A stretch of 64,000 nt of DNA. It comes from Chitinophaga caseinilytica. GTDB taxonomy: Bacteria > Bacteroidota > Bacteroidia > Chitinophagales > Chitinophagaceae. Location of the stretch: contig NZ_CP150096.1 in NCBI RefSeq assembly GCF_038396765.1, positions 5,687,001-5,751,000 on the forward strand, given 5' to 3'. A program made the position numbers and the translations under genes. The notes beneath the pieces were generated by a model, which did no database searches, was not told where the DNA came from, and worked only from the letters and a program-made list of their open reading frames with translations. Shown here piece by piece: positions 1 to 8,242 of this stretch; the stretch's first letter is position 1; each line of letters starts with the position of its first letter.

Positions 1-1
1 T

Positions 2-325
2 ACAGACACCTACGGCCGCGATACCGTCTTCGTGGTCCGGCAGTACCGGTACAACAGCGCAGGCAACCTGGCGGAAATCGTAGAGCAGTGGGGCAGCGAG
101 GCTCCAAATTCGATCACTTTCAGCTACGACGACAAGAAAAATTACCATCGCCTCCACGTTATCTGGCAATTCCTGGACAGGGATTTCAGCATGAACAATT
201 CCCTTCCCGTTACTACCTACAACCGCTTCGGCCTTCCCGTATCCATTCAACTGAGCGCGCACCGGCACGGGTATTTCGCTACCGAATTTTTCACCTATGC
301 CGAATTCGAATATTCCTGTAAGTAA
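2..325 (+). CDS. YD/RHS-like repeat protein, C-terminal fragment (gene starts before the window)
   Basis: This is the 3' end of a gene whose reading frame is already open at base 2, so the start lies outside the window. A GTG at 32 is in frame but is probably internal. The tail carries YD/RHS-like strand pairs (QYRYNSAGNL near the start, then FSYDD) and a WQFLDRDF motif. The same order of motifs occurs in the C-terminus of the next gene, so the two are tandem paralogues. Proteins of this type are usually surface or periplasmic lipoproteins of unknown function. The stop at 323-325 lies 17 bp before the next start, which suggests one operon. The family assignment is by repeat pattern only. Confidence 0.7.
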   Translation, partial: TDTYGRDTVFVVRQYRYNSAGNLAEIVEQWGSEAPNSITFSYDDKKNYHRLHVIWQFLDRDFSMNNSLPVTTYNRFGLPVSIQLSAHRHGYFATEFFTYAEFEYSCK

Positions 326-342
326 CCCTTAAATCAATACAT

Positions 343-1146
343 ATGAAAACACGCATCCCTAAACCGATCTGTTTACTCATCATCGCCACCGGCATTTGGC
401 TCACTGGTTGCCACCGGTTCAACGAAGTGTATCCCGTGATCCGCGGTTGTAAAATCGTGAAGATGAAAGGTGGACTGAATATCGGGGATTCGCTCGTTTT
501 TTCGTACAACCAGAAAGGCGATCCCAAAAGCATCATCCGCGGCTCGGTAGGCACGGGCGCGCCCAATCACTTTTTCGGGTACGACGGCAAAGGCAGGATG
601 ACGGATTTCTACGGCGTCTACGAAGCGCCCAATCCTTATTTCGAAATCTGGCACCGGTATCATTTCGATACGAAAAACCGGATCATCACCGACACCACTT
701 ATTCGTTCGGATACATCGGCCCCGGTATCCCGATCCCGCCGCCAAACGCGGAAGAATTGTATGTCGGCAATGTTTCGACGTATGCGTACGACAGCCGAAA
801 CCGGATCATCAAATCCACGGACTTTTATGGCCTCGCCACATTCGTCACGGCGTATTACACGTACAACAGCGCAGGGAATCTTGAAAAGATCGTAAGGGAA
901 GCGAACGGCACGAGCTCCACGGAAACTTTTACCTACGACAATAAGGCCAACCTGCGCGGTACGCATCCCACCTGGCAGTTCCTGGACAGGGATTACAGCG
1001 TGAACAATTCCATCTCCGTGCAATCGTACAACCAATTCGGGTTGCCGGTGGAAGCTGATTTCAGCAGGCATGGTTACAACGGTAATTTCGCGACCATACC
1101 GATCTCGGCCACCACGATCACATACGATTGCCGGTACGGGCATTGA
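343..1146 (+). CDS. YD/RHS-like repeat lipoprotein
   Basis: The 267-residue product begins with a lipoprotein signal peptide: a basic start, a hydrophobic stretch and the lipobox LTGC with Cys at about residue 23. It is therefore probably anchored to a membrane on the periplasmic or surface side. The rest consists of YD-type repeats (FSYNQKGDPKSI, FGYDGKGRM, YAYDSRNRI, YTYNSAGNL, FTYDNKANL) like those of RHS proteins but without an RHS core or toxin tail. Its last third matches the fragment encoded just upstream, including TWQFLDRDYSVNNS. Such small YD-repeat lipoproteins occur in tandem families in Chitinophagaceae. No catalytic motif is visible and the role is unknown. The ATG at 343 gives the complete signal peptide. 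Confidence 0.8.
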   Translation: MKTRIPKPICLLIIATGIWLTGCHRFNEVYPVIRGCKIVKMKGGLNIGDSLVFSYNQKGDPKSIIRGSVGTGAPNHFFGYDGKGRMTDFYGVYEAPNPYFEIWHRYHFDTKNRIITDTTYSFGYIGPGIPIPPPNAEELYVGNVSTYAYDSRNRIIKSTDFYGLATFVTAYYTYNSAGNLEKIVREANGTSSTETFTYDNKANLRGTHPTWQFLDRDYSVNNSISVQSYNQFGLPVEADFSRHGYNGNFATIPISATTITYDCRYGH

Positions 1147-1162
1147 GGCGGCGCTGCGCCGT

Positions 1163-2242
1163 TCATTTGATCCGGTAATACGACATGAGCCAGCCTACCA
1201 CTTCACTGTAGCTCCGGATGCCGTGGCGCTGGTTGTTGGCTTTGAGGTAGGAATCATAAAAGACGGCGGAGTAATCGTCTATCGGGCCTTCGAACTGTTT
1301 GTAAAAATCCATGATCCGCTGCGCGTCCGCCCGTATGCCGGGATGCGTCCTGTTCCATACGAGGCGCGACAGCGGCGGATCTCGCCGTGCCAGTCGCCGT
1401 ACGGTGTATAGTAGCATTTCAAAATTCGCGGCGTACCTGAACCGCGGGTCGGGATACCGGCTTGCGGCCAGGTACCCTACGAAGTTGGCGTCTTCTTCCG
1501 GCGCAAAACCCACCTGGTGCGCGATCTCGTGGCAGGTCACGAACGGCACCTGGAACGCCGGGACCGTCACATTTACCTGGGCTTCGTTGGTGAAGGGGTT
1601 CAGGTAGCCCGTTACCCCGAGATAATTCAGGTATTTCCCGAACATGGATTTTTTCACGGAGGGCGGGGTGTACCGCAGTTCCGGCAAGTCTTTCGACAGT
1701 AGCTCATACGCCTTTGCCGCGTCGGTGAACACGTTGCGCGGCAAGGTGTCGGGCAAAGCGGGCAGTGCGTCCAGTTCCGCGCGGTCGCGGTTGGTGAGGC
1801 GCACGAGCGTATCGGCCAGGAGGTACAGATCGGCTTTCGTGTACGGCTGCACGGAGAAGCCGAGGTCTTTCACCATGCTGGTGCGCTGATAATGAGCGCC
1901 CCAGAACAGCAGGAAGGTGAAATACAGCCAGCAGAGCGAGGCCGCGGCTTTGAGGAGCCCGTATCCCAATGCTTTCCACCGGCCGGTAAAGAGCCGCCAG
2001 ATCGTTGTTAGCAAAAAAATAATGCCGATTATAACCCAAACGCAGTAAATTACATCGCCTATGCTGCCCGTGAATCGACCGAACAATTTTCTTAACAGGG
2101 TACTTATGAAATCGTACCACCTATGAAAGTAGATCCCTGCCAGCCACCCGTCCGAAGAGACCGCCCAGCTCAGCAGGACGATGCACGTCAGCCCAACGGC
2201 TATTGATATCAGTGGTTTTCCGAACCGGTATTCTTTTTCCAT
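1163..2242 (-). CDS. DUF3810 family membrane metalloprotein
   Basis: The 359-residue protein has three hydrophobic segments in its first 120 residues (about 10-30, 62-82 and 93-115), followed by a soluble part with the zinc-metallopeptidase-like motif HEIAH at residues 238-242 and a downstream glutamate at about 249 in the same helix region. This layout matches the DUF3810 family, common in Bacteroidota and Firmicutes. The HExxH motif suggests a membrane-anchored zinc protease, but no substrate is known. It ends 17 bp from the convergent YD-repeat gene and starts 23 bp from the divergent kinase-like gene, so the two divergent promoters must be compact or overlap coding sequence. Confidence 0.85.
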   Translation of the reverse strand: MEKEYRFGKPLISIAVGLTCIVLLSWAVSSDGWLAGIYFHRWYDFISTLLRKLFGRFTGSIGDVIYCVWVIIGIIFLLTTIWRLFTGRWKALGYGLLKAAASLCWLYFTFLLFWGAHYQRTSMVKDLGFSVQPYTKADLYLLADTLVRLTNRDRAELDALPALPDTLPRNVFTDAAKAYELLSKDLPELRYTPPSVKKSMFGKYLNYLGVTGYLNPFTNEAQVNVTVPAFQVPFVTCHEIAHQVGFAPEEDANFVGYLAASRYPDPRFRYAANFEMLLYTVRRLARRDPPLSRLVWNRTHPGIRADAQRIMDFYKQFEGPIDDYSAVFYDSYLKANNQRHGIRSYSEVVGWLMSYYRIK

Positions 2243-2265
2243 TTTTAGTGTAAGCAGAAAGGAAC

Positions 2266-3153
2266 ATGTTAGATTTTACCATTCAACAGGAACTTGAAAA
2301 GTCCCTCACCAGGCACCTGCAACTATCCGTGAAATTACAGATAATTCACGCAGAGCGGATACACGGGGGAGACATCAACGAAACTTTTCGCATGGATACG
2401 TCGCAGGGCCGGTATTTCCTCAAGCTGAACGATGCGGTAAAACACCCTGAAATGTTTGCGCGGGAATTGTGCGGGCTGGAAGAATTGCGCCAGGCGGAAG
2501 TAATTTCCGTTCCCCGCCCCGTTTGCAGCGGCACTGTCGGCAACCGTGCTTTCCTGGTCACTGAATACGTGGAGAAAGGCGCCGCGGCGCCTGATTTCTG
2601 GGAAAATTTCGCGGCTTCGGTGGCGAGGCTCCACCAGCAGACAAGCCCCTGGTTCGGGCTGCCCGCTTCCAATTACATCGGCTCCATCAAGCAATACAAC
2701 ACACCATATTCCAGCTGGGCCGTTTTTTACGCCATGAACCGGCTCCTGCCGCTGGCGAAAATGGCGTACGATTCGCACCGGCTCGACAGCTCCCTCATGC
2801 AACGACTGGAAAGCGTTTGCCGCCGGCTGCCTGAGCTGTTCCCCGAAGAACCGCCCGCACTGCTGCACGGCGATCTCTGGAGCGGCAATTTCCTCGTGTC
2901 TTCCGGTGGCCGCGCCTGCATCTTCGACCCGGCCGTTTATTACGGGCACCGGGAGATGGACATGGCCATGACGCGCCTCTTCGGCGGGTTCGATACCCGT
3001 TTCTATTATACCTACCAGGCCATCCACCCGCTGGAGCAGGGCTGGCAGGAGCGGTTGCCACTTTGCCAGTTGTACCCGCTACTGGTGCATCTCAACCTTT
3101 TCGGTGGAAGTTATTATTCCGACGTGAAGGATGCGCTGGAGCATTTCAACTAG
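2266..3153 (+). CDS. Fructosamine/ketosamine-3-kinase family protein
   Basis: The 295-residue protein has the fructosamine-kinase (FN3K-like, APH-fold) pattern: an N-terminal lobe with GDINETF and YFLKLND, a hinge region VTEYV, and the catalytic loop HGDLWSGN at residues 201-208 with catalytic Asp203. A metal-binding Asp follows in CIFDPAVYYG. Family members phosphorylate sugar amines on glycated proteins and so help to remove glycation; the in vivo substrate here is not evident. The length matches the family. Its stop codon overlaps that of the convergent histidine kinase in a shared CTAG (3150-3153), so no intergenic terminator fits between them. Confidence 0.85.
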   Translation: MLDFTIQQELEKSLTRHLQLSVKLQIIHAERIHGGDINETFRMDTSQGRYFLKLNDAVKHPEMFARELCGLEELRQAEVISVPRPVCSGTVGNRAFLVTEYVEKGAAAPDFWENFAASVARLHQQTSPWFGLPASNYIGSIKQYNTPYSSWAVFYAMNRLLPLAKMAYDSHRLDSSLMQRLESVCRRLPELFPEEPPALLHGDLWSGNFLVSSGGRACIFDPAVYYGHREMDMAMTRLFGGFDTRFYYTYQAIHPLEQGWQERLPLCQLYPLLVHLNLFGGSYYSDVKDALEHFN

Positions 3154-5621
3154 CTCTGGCCGCCACCGGCCATGTAGGCCTGCATGTTCTGCAATTCTTT
3201 TTCGATGATGGGGAAGAAACCGTTCACCTCTTCCACGATCTCGCCCAGCAAAGCGGGCAGGGTATCGAGGCTTTCGTTGTTGCGCAGGAGGTTTTCCATG
3301 GTTTCCAGCTTGGTGGTGATCCAGGTCAGCCCTACCATGGAGAAGTTAGGCTTGATCTTGTGGACCTGGAACCGGAGCGTGTCCCAATCGCCCGCATCCG
3401 CCACTTTCCTGATCTTTGTGAGTTCTTCCCGAATGGTGAGCACGTATATGTCGAACAGGTCGATGGCGTACCCGATATTGCTTTCGTAGAGCGTATTCAG
3501 GTATTTTACGTCCAGTGACGGGTTGAATTCGTATCCGCTTATATTTTGCACTTCCATAATGATTTCGGTTTCGTCTTCGTTCAGGTACTTGTTCAGCACC
3601 TGCAATAACTGGTCTGGCGTATAAGGCTTCGTCAAAATCTCCGTGATGCCGATGTTCCGCGCCATCGCCAGCGTGCTCGGCATGGCGGTGGCCGTGGTGG
3701 CGATCACGGGCGTGGCCACGTTGGGCCGCGTTTCGTCTTCCCGGATCTTGCGCGCCAGCTCAAAGCCGTCCATCCCCGGTATCCGGATGTCCATCAGCAC
3801 GAGGTCGAACTGCCGCGACTCCAGGAAATACAGCGCGTCCGGGCCATTGGTGGCCAGTTGGTGGTTGATCTTGTATTTTTCGAGCAGACTGAGGATGTAC
3901 TTGAGGTTCATGGGATTGTCTTCCACCACCAGCACCCTGGCCTGCCCGAAATCGATCCGGGCGTATTTGTTTTCCGCGTCCTGTCCGCCGGGCCTCACCA
4001 ATGGCCGCCTGGTGTCGATGAACGGAAGCGTAAAGGTAAAACAAGTGTTGTATTCTCCTCCCTTGTCTACCGAAATGCGCCCACCCTGTAGCTCAACGAG
4101 CTGTTTGGCGATCGCCAGGCCGAGGCCGGTGCCGCCATATCGCTCGCGGATGTCTTTCTCCGCCTGTTTGTAGTTCTGGAAAATGAGCTCGAGCTTGTCT
4201 GCCTGGATGCCGATCCCCGTGTCACAAACCTGGAACCGGAGCCAGAGTGCGTTACCCTGGACGTCTTCCAACTGCACTTTGATGGCAATTTCTCCCTCTT
4301 TCGTGAATTTTTCCGCATTACCTAACAAATTCATGAGGATCTGGTTCAACAGCATGTCGTCCCCGATGAGCAGGGAGTCGATGCGCTTGTCCAGCTCCAG
4401 CGTCACCTGGATGGGCCGCTGTCCCAGTTTCATCTGGAAGGTATGTTTCATGCTCTGTACGAGCTCGCGGAGGTCGAATTCCCGGGGGTGCACTTCCTGT
4501 TTCCCGGCTTCGATCTTCGAAATGTCGAGGATGTCGGTGATGAGGCCGTGGAGGATGCCGGAGGAATGCTTGAGTATTTTGATGTATTCCTTTTGTTCGT
4601 CGTTGAGCGCCGTTTCTTCCAGGAGGTGCGCCATGCCGATGATGGCGTTGAGGGGCGTCCTGATTTCGTGGCTCATGTTGGCGAGGAATTCCTTTTGCGT
4701 CCGCTGTGCTTCCTCGGCGGCCTGTTTGGCCACTTCCAGCTCGCGCTGCAGTTGTTTCTGCGGGGTGATGTCCATATGGATGCCTACCCCGCCGATGGCT
4801 TTCCCGTCGCGGTCGTAAATGTTCCCCGAGCTGGCGATGACCCATTTGCGGGAGCCATCCTTCAGCACGATTTCCATATCATATAATAAGGCCACTTTCT
4901 TTTCGACCCGGTAGCGCCGCAGGTTGCGGGCGTATTCCCGGTTTTCTTCGGGCACAAAGATGTCTGTGATATTATAGCCGATGAGTTCCTCTTCGCTGTA
5001 TCCGGAGAGCCGGCAAAAGCTGTCGTACACCTTTACGATATTGCCTTCGAGGTCGGTTTCGCAGAGGGCGGCGTTGAGGTTGTCGAGGATGACGCGGTAT
5101 TTTTCGTCGACGCGGCGGAGCTCTTCATCGGCCTGCCGGTGGCGGGTAACGTCTACGATCTGCCAGATGCTGCCGGCGAAGCGGGGGCCGTCGTACACGG
5201 GGATGTAGCTGATTTCGTAGATTTTGCCGTTGCGGAAGGGGAGCTCCCACCCGAAATAGGGTTTCCGCTTCTTCCGTAACTCTTTCATTTTCAACTCAAA
5301 CGCTTCCGCATCGTAGACTTGCGGCGTAAAATAGGCGATCATGCCCCGGAATGTCTGGTCGAGTTGGTTACCTTTGTACTTCCCGGCCTGGAAAACGTCC
5401 ATGAACTGGTCGTTCCCCCATACGAAGCGGTGGCGTTCATCGGTGACGAGCACGCCGGCGTTGGTGCTGCGGAGGAAAACGGCGATGGAAAGTGCGAATA
5501 TGGAGGGGGTCTCCCCGATGTTGGGCGGGGCAATGGTAAGTGAGTTCGGTGGCTGTTTCCGGCCTATTCTGCCTTTTTGTGACATATCATCTGGGGAATA
5601 GGGGGAACTGTAGGATTTCAT
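3150..5621 (-). CDS. Hybrid sensor histidine kinase/response regulator (PAS-PAS-HisKA-HATPase-REC-HPt)
   Basis: The 823-residue cytoplasmic protein has two PAS domains (about 45-165 and 170-295), a short coiled linker, a HisKA domain with phospho-accepting His318 in SHEIRTPLN, a HATPase_c domain with GTGLGLAIAKQL, a receiver domain with phospho-accepting Asp611 in LVLMDIRIPG, and a C-terminal HPt domain with His754 in VHKIKPNF. All phosphorelay residues are present, so it should run a complete His-Asp-His relay. No transmembrane segment is seen, which points to sensing of a cytoplasmic signal through the PAS domains. No partner response regulator is adjacent, so the final target is unknown. 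The ATG at 5621 gives full length; a second ATG twelve codons on is possible. Confidence 0.92.
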   Translation of the reverse strand: MKSYSSPYSPDDMSQKGRIGRKQPPNSLTIAPPNIGETPSIFALSIAVFLRSTNAGVLVTDERHRFVWGNDQFMDVFQAGKYKGNQLDQTFRGMIAYFTPQVYDAEAFELKMKELRKKRKPYFGWELPFRNGKIYEISYIPVYDGPRFAGSIWQIVDVTRHRQADEELRRVDEKYRVILDNLNAALCETDLEGNIVKVYDSFCRLSGYSEEELIGYNITDIFVPEENREYARNLRRYRVEKKVALLYDMEIVLKDGSRKWVIASSGNIYDRDGKAIGGVGIHMDITPQKQLQRELEVAKQAAEEAQRTQKEFLANMSHEIRTPLNAIIGMAHLLEETALNDEQKEYIKILKHSSGILHGLITDILDISKIEAGKQEVHPREFDLRELVQSMKHTFQMKLGQRPIQVTLELDKRIDSLLIGDDMLLNQILMNLLGNAEKFTKEGEIAIKVQLEDVQGNALWLRFQVCDTGIGIQADKLELIFQNYKQAEKDIRERYGGTGLGLAIAKQLVELQGGRISVDKGGEYNTCFTFTLPFIDTRRPLVRPGGQDAENKYARIDFGQARVLVVEDNPMNLKYILSLLEKYKINHQLATNGPDALYFLESRQFDLVLMDIRIPGMDGFELARKIREDETRPNVATPVIATTATAMPSTLAMARNIGITEILTKPYTPDQLLQVLNKYLNEDETEIIMEVQNISGYEFNPSLDVKYLNTLYESNIGYAIDLFDIYVLTIREELTKIRKVADAGDWDTLRFQVHKIKPNFSMVGLTWITTKLETMENLLRNNESLDTLPALLGEIVEEVNGFFPIIEKELQNMQAYMAGGGQS

Positions 5622-5758
5622 AAGGCATTTGCAAAAAATGTTGATGCGCGCGCAAATGAAGTTAGTAAAATTTGACGCAACTAGCTAACTGTAAATATCT
5701 GATATTTTTATATAATTTGATATATAAAAAGGGCTTGTGCATCAACAAAAGTATGAAA

Positions 5759-5790
5759 TTTTTGCTTTTGGAAATATTTGTTTACCTTTG
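5759..5790 (+). promoter_or_regulatory. Bacteroidota-type promoter for the DUF177-rpmF-plsX operon
   Basis: A -33 element TTTTTG (5759-5764) is followed after 18 bp by a -7 element TACCTTTG (5783-5790), which matches the Bacteroidota primary sigma consensus TTTG / TAnnTTTG. It lies 27 bp before the ATG at 5818, which is preceded by a GGGAGGA Shine-Dalgarno-like stretch at 5805-5811. Confidence 0.7.
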
Positions 5791-5817
5791 CATCCCTCTA
5801 AAAGGGAGGATTTTGAT

Positions 5818-6357
5818 ATGAAGCATCTCCGCGAATTTGACATAGCATTTGTAGGTCTGACGCCCGGGGTGCATACATTCCAATATCAGATCGACGACAG
5901 TTTTTTCGAGAAGCTGGGTGCCGAGCCGGACTTTTCGAATTGTCACGCCACGGTCAACCTTCAATTGGACAAGAAAGCGGGATTTTTCCTGCTGAAGTTT
6001 GAAGTGGGGGGTAAATTGACGGTGACGTGCGACAGATGCGGACAGCCTTTCGAGCTCCAGCTCTGGGACGATTTCAACCAGGTGATCAAACTGGTGGACA
6101 ACCCGGAGGAGATGAACGCAGACGAAGATCCGGACGTGACTTACATCAGCCGTACGGAAAGCCATTTGAACGTGGCCGACTTCATTTACGAGTTCATCAA
6201 CCTGGCCATTCCCATGCAGCGCATCCATCCGGATGATGCCAGCGGGAAAAGCGGGTGCGATCCGAAAGTCCTCGAGATGTTGGAAAAAATGAAACAACAG
6301 GGCGATCAGCAGACCAACCCGATCTGGAAAGGATTGGAAAAGTTCAGAGATAATTAA
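5818..6357 (+). CDS. DUF177 (YceD-like) protein
   Basis: The 179-residue protein belongs to the DUF177/YceD family, which is almost always encoded directly before rpmF and has been linked to 23S rRNA accumulation and ribosome assembly. The start at 5818 (MKHLREFDIAF) is preferred over in-frame codons upstream because a clear promoter and a purine-rich ribosome binding site lie just before it. A CDRCGQPF pair of cysteines in the middle could bind a metal. A second acidic motif (EEMNADEDPDVTYI) and the C-terminal ESHLNVADFIYEFINLAIP are family hallmarks. It is followed after 33 bp by rpmF and then plsX, the usual order in this phylum. Confidence 0.9.
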   Translation: MKHLREFDIAFVGLTPGVHTFQYQIDDSFFEKLGAEPDFSNCHATVNLQLDKKAGFFLLKFEVGGKLTVTCDRCGQPFELQLWDDFNQVIKLVDNPEEMNADEDPDVTYISRTESHLNVADFIYEFINLAIPMQRIHPDDASGKSGCDPKVLEMLEKMKQQGDQQTNPIWKGLEKFRDN

Positions 6358-6390
6358 CAACTACGTATTCAATTTTAAAAATTAAATAAG

Positions 6391-6585
6391 ATGCCGAATC
6401 CTAAACGCAGACATTCGCAACAAAGATCAGCTAAGAGAAGAACTCATTACAAGGCATTTGCTGAAACTTTAAGCACCGACAGCGCTACCGGCGAAGTGCA
6501 CCTGAGACACCGTGCTCATTGGGTAGAGAACAAACTGTTCTACAAAGGAAAAGTTGTTTTGGAAAAACAAGCTGCTGCTAAATAA
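6391..6585 (+). CDS. rpmF: 50S ribosomal protein L32
   Basis: The 64-residue basic protein begins MPNPKRRHSQQRSAKRR, typical of bacterial L32 without the CxxC zinc motif. It is a structural component of the large ribosomal subunit near the exit tunnel. It sits between the DUF177 gene and plsX, so its level is probably set by the promoter at 5759-5790. Length and N-terminus are as expected. Confidence 0.98.
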   Translation: MPNPKRRHSQQRSAKRRTHYKAFAETLSTDSATGEVHLRHRAHWVENKLFYKGKVVLEKQAAAK

Positions 6586-6632
6586 TAATTTTTACTAATT
6601 TTACCCCCGAGCACACAGACAAAACACAGTTC

Positions 6633-7583
6633 ATGAGAATCGGGCTTGATATGATGGGTGGCGACTATGCCCCCGCAGAAGCAGTAAAAGGAGTTAAGTT
6701 ATTTTTAAGCAAAGCATCTGATGCACATCTGATGTTGATTGGTGATGAGCAGGCCTTAACACCCCTCCTCACAGAAGCAGCGTTAGACCAGTCAAGATAT
6801 ACCGTTGTTCATTCATCCCAGGTAATCGGGATGAATGAACATCCTACCAAGGCGCTGAAAGAAAAGCCGCATTCTTCTATCTCCATCGGCTTTCACCTCC
6901 TTCAAAACAAAAAGATTGACGCTTTCATCAGCGCCGGCAACACCGGGGCCATGATGGTAGGCGCCATTTATTCCATTAAGGTCATCGAAGGTATTCAACG
7001 GCCCACCATTTCCACCATCCTTCCCCGGGAAGACGGTTCCACCGGCCTCCTGCTGGATGTGGGCATCAACGCCGATTGCAAACCCGAGAACCTCGTTCAG
7101 TTCGCCATCCTCGGATCACTGTATTCCAAATACATCTTGGGGAAAGACAAACCGAAAGTAGGCCTCCTCAACCTCGGTGAAGAAGAAGGCAAGGGCAACC
7201 TCCTCGCGCAGGCTACCTATCCCCTCCTCAAGGAAAATTCCCTCATCAATTTCGTCGGCAACGTAGAAGGCCGCGATGTCTTTAAAAACACTGCAGACGT
7301 GATCGTTTGCGAAGGTTTCACCGGCAACGTGGTCCTGAAACTGGCGGAATCGTTCCATGACATCGCCGTAAGGCGCAATATCAAGGATGAATACCTCGAC
7401 CGTTTCGATTTCGAGCAATATGGCGGTACGCCCGTTCTCGGTGTGTCCGAGCCCGTTATCATCGGTCACGGCATTTCCGGTGAGCGCGCTTTCTCCAACA
7501 TGATCGTGCTCGCAGAACAAATGATCCAGACCAAACTGCTGGAAAAAATCCGCGAAAGCTTCGTGGTTGCTCCCGAAGCTTAG
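6633..7583 (+). CDS. plsX: Phosphate acyltransferase PlsX
   Basis: The 316-residue protein matches PlsX, which converts acyl-ACP and phosphate into acyl phosphate for the first acylation of glycerol-3-phosphate in phospholipid synthesis. The N-terminus (MRIGLDMMGGDYAPAEAVKG), ISAGNTGAMM, RPTISTILP and the NLGEEEGKGN segment are hallmarks. It is a peripheral membrane enzyme that works with PlsY. It is the last gene of the DUF177-rpmF-plsX operon and is followed by a hairpin terminator. The start ATG at 6633 lies 47 bp after rpmF. Confidence 0.97.
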   Translation: MRIGLDMMGGDYAPAEAVKGVKLFLSKASDAHLMLIGDEQALTPLLTEAALDQSRYTVVHSSQVIGMNEHPTKALKEKPHSSISIGFHLLQNKKIDAFISAGNTGAMMVGAIYSIKVIEGIQRPTISTILPREDGSTGLLLDVGINADCKPENLVQFAILGSLYSKYILGKDKPKVGLLNLGEEEGKGNLLAQATYPLLKENSLINFVGNVEGRDVFKNTADVIVCEGFTGNVVLKLAESFHDIAVRRNIKDEYLDRFDFEQYGGTPVLGVSEPVIIGHGISGERAFSNMIVLAEQMIQTKLLEKIRESFVVAPEA

Positions 7584-7618
7584 TTTACTCCTGCAACAAG
7601 ACACAAAAAATATTCGAA

Positions 7619-7650
7619 GGGCCGCCCGATGGGTGGGCCCTTTTTGTTTT
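7619..7650 (+). terminator. Rho-independent terminator after plsX
   Basis: A GC-rich stem (GGGCC-GCCC paired with GGGT-G-GGCCC, 7619-7640, one bulged G) is followed by TTTTTGTTTT. It ends the plsX operon and lies just before the convergent HD-domain gene. Confidence 0.85.
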
Positions 7651-7664
7651 TCCGATGCCCCCGC

Positions 7665-8192
7665 TCACCTCCTGAACATCGGCAACGGATGTAGCGGGTG
7701 CCGCAGGAAATGCCGCAACGCCCTCCTCACCAGGAACCCATGGAAACCCAGCAACGGATATGCCTTCACCAGGGCCGCCAGCGCGGGTTTTGGGATACCG
7801 AACGTCTTCAGTTGCAGGGAAACGTCTATCCAATCCGCCCGCCTGAAAATCTCGACGGAAGGCCAGCGGACAGTTTGATACCGGCTCACTTTGTGGTGCC
7901 AGAGGATCATGGCTTCCACTTCATCCGCCAACGCCCCCAGCCCGCGTTCCAGCAAATAACTGCGGCTCTCCCGCACCGAAGGCGGCAGGTAGTCGAACGT
8001 ACCGGCCGTCCAGATACCGATGTCGTGGAACGCCGCAGCGATAGCGTATTGCCGTTCCCTGGCGGGATCGGCGTCCAGCAGGCGGCACGCCAGGTACACC
8101 CGGTGCGCATGGTTGCGGTAACGGTCGTAATCCTTGCCCAACCGGGCGCGGTAAACTCCCAAAATTTCTTCTATCAGGGGATGTGGGCGCAT
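7665..8192 (-). CDS. HD domain phosphohydrolase
   Basis: The 175-residue protein has the HD superfamily pattern: an early histidine in NHAHRVYLACRLL, the metal-binding pair FHDIG (His56-Asp57), and a later ILWHHK helix. Proteins of this type are divalent-metal phosphohydrolases acting on nucleotides or similar phosphate esters, but the substrate cannot be read from the sequence. I start it at 8192 (MRPHPLIEEIL), where the conserved region begins; an ATG at 8219 would add nine poorly matching residues. It runs convergently to plsX and ends 14 bp after that terminator. Confidence 0.8.
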   Translation of the reverse strand: MRPHPLIEEILGVYRARLGKDYDRYRNHAHRVYLACRLLDADPARERQYAIAAAFHDIGIWTAGTFDYLPPSVRESRSYLLERGLGALADEVEAMILWHHKVSRYQTVRWPSVEIFRRADWIDVSLQLKTFGIPKPALAALVKAYPLLGFHGFLVRRALRHFLRHPLHPLPMFRR

Positions 8193-8242
8193 ACTGCAAG
8201 GTAAACCCGTTCCCTGCATGGAATGTTGTACCGATGCGGGAA

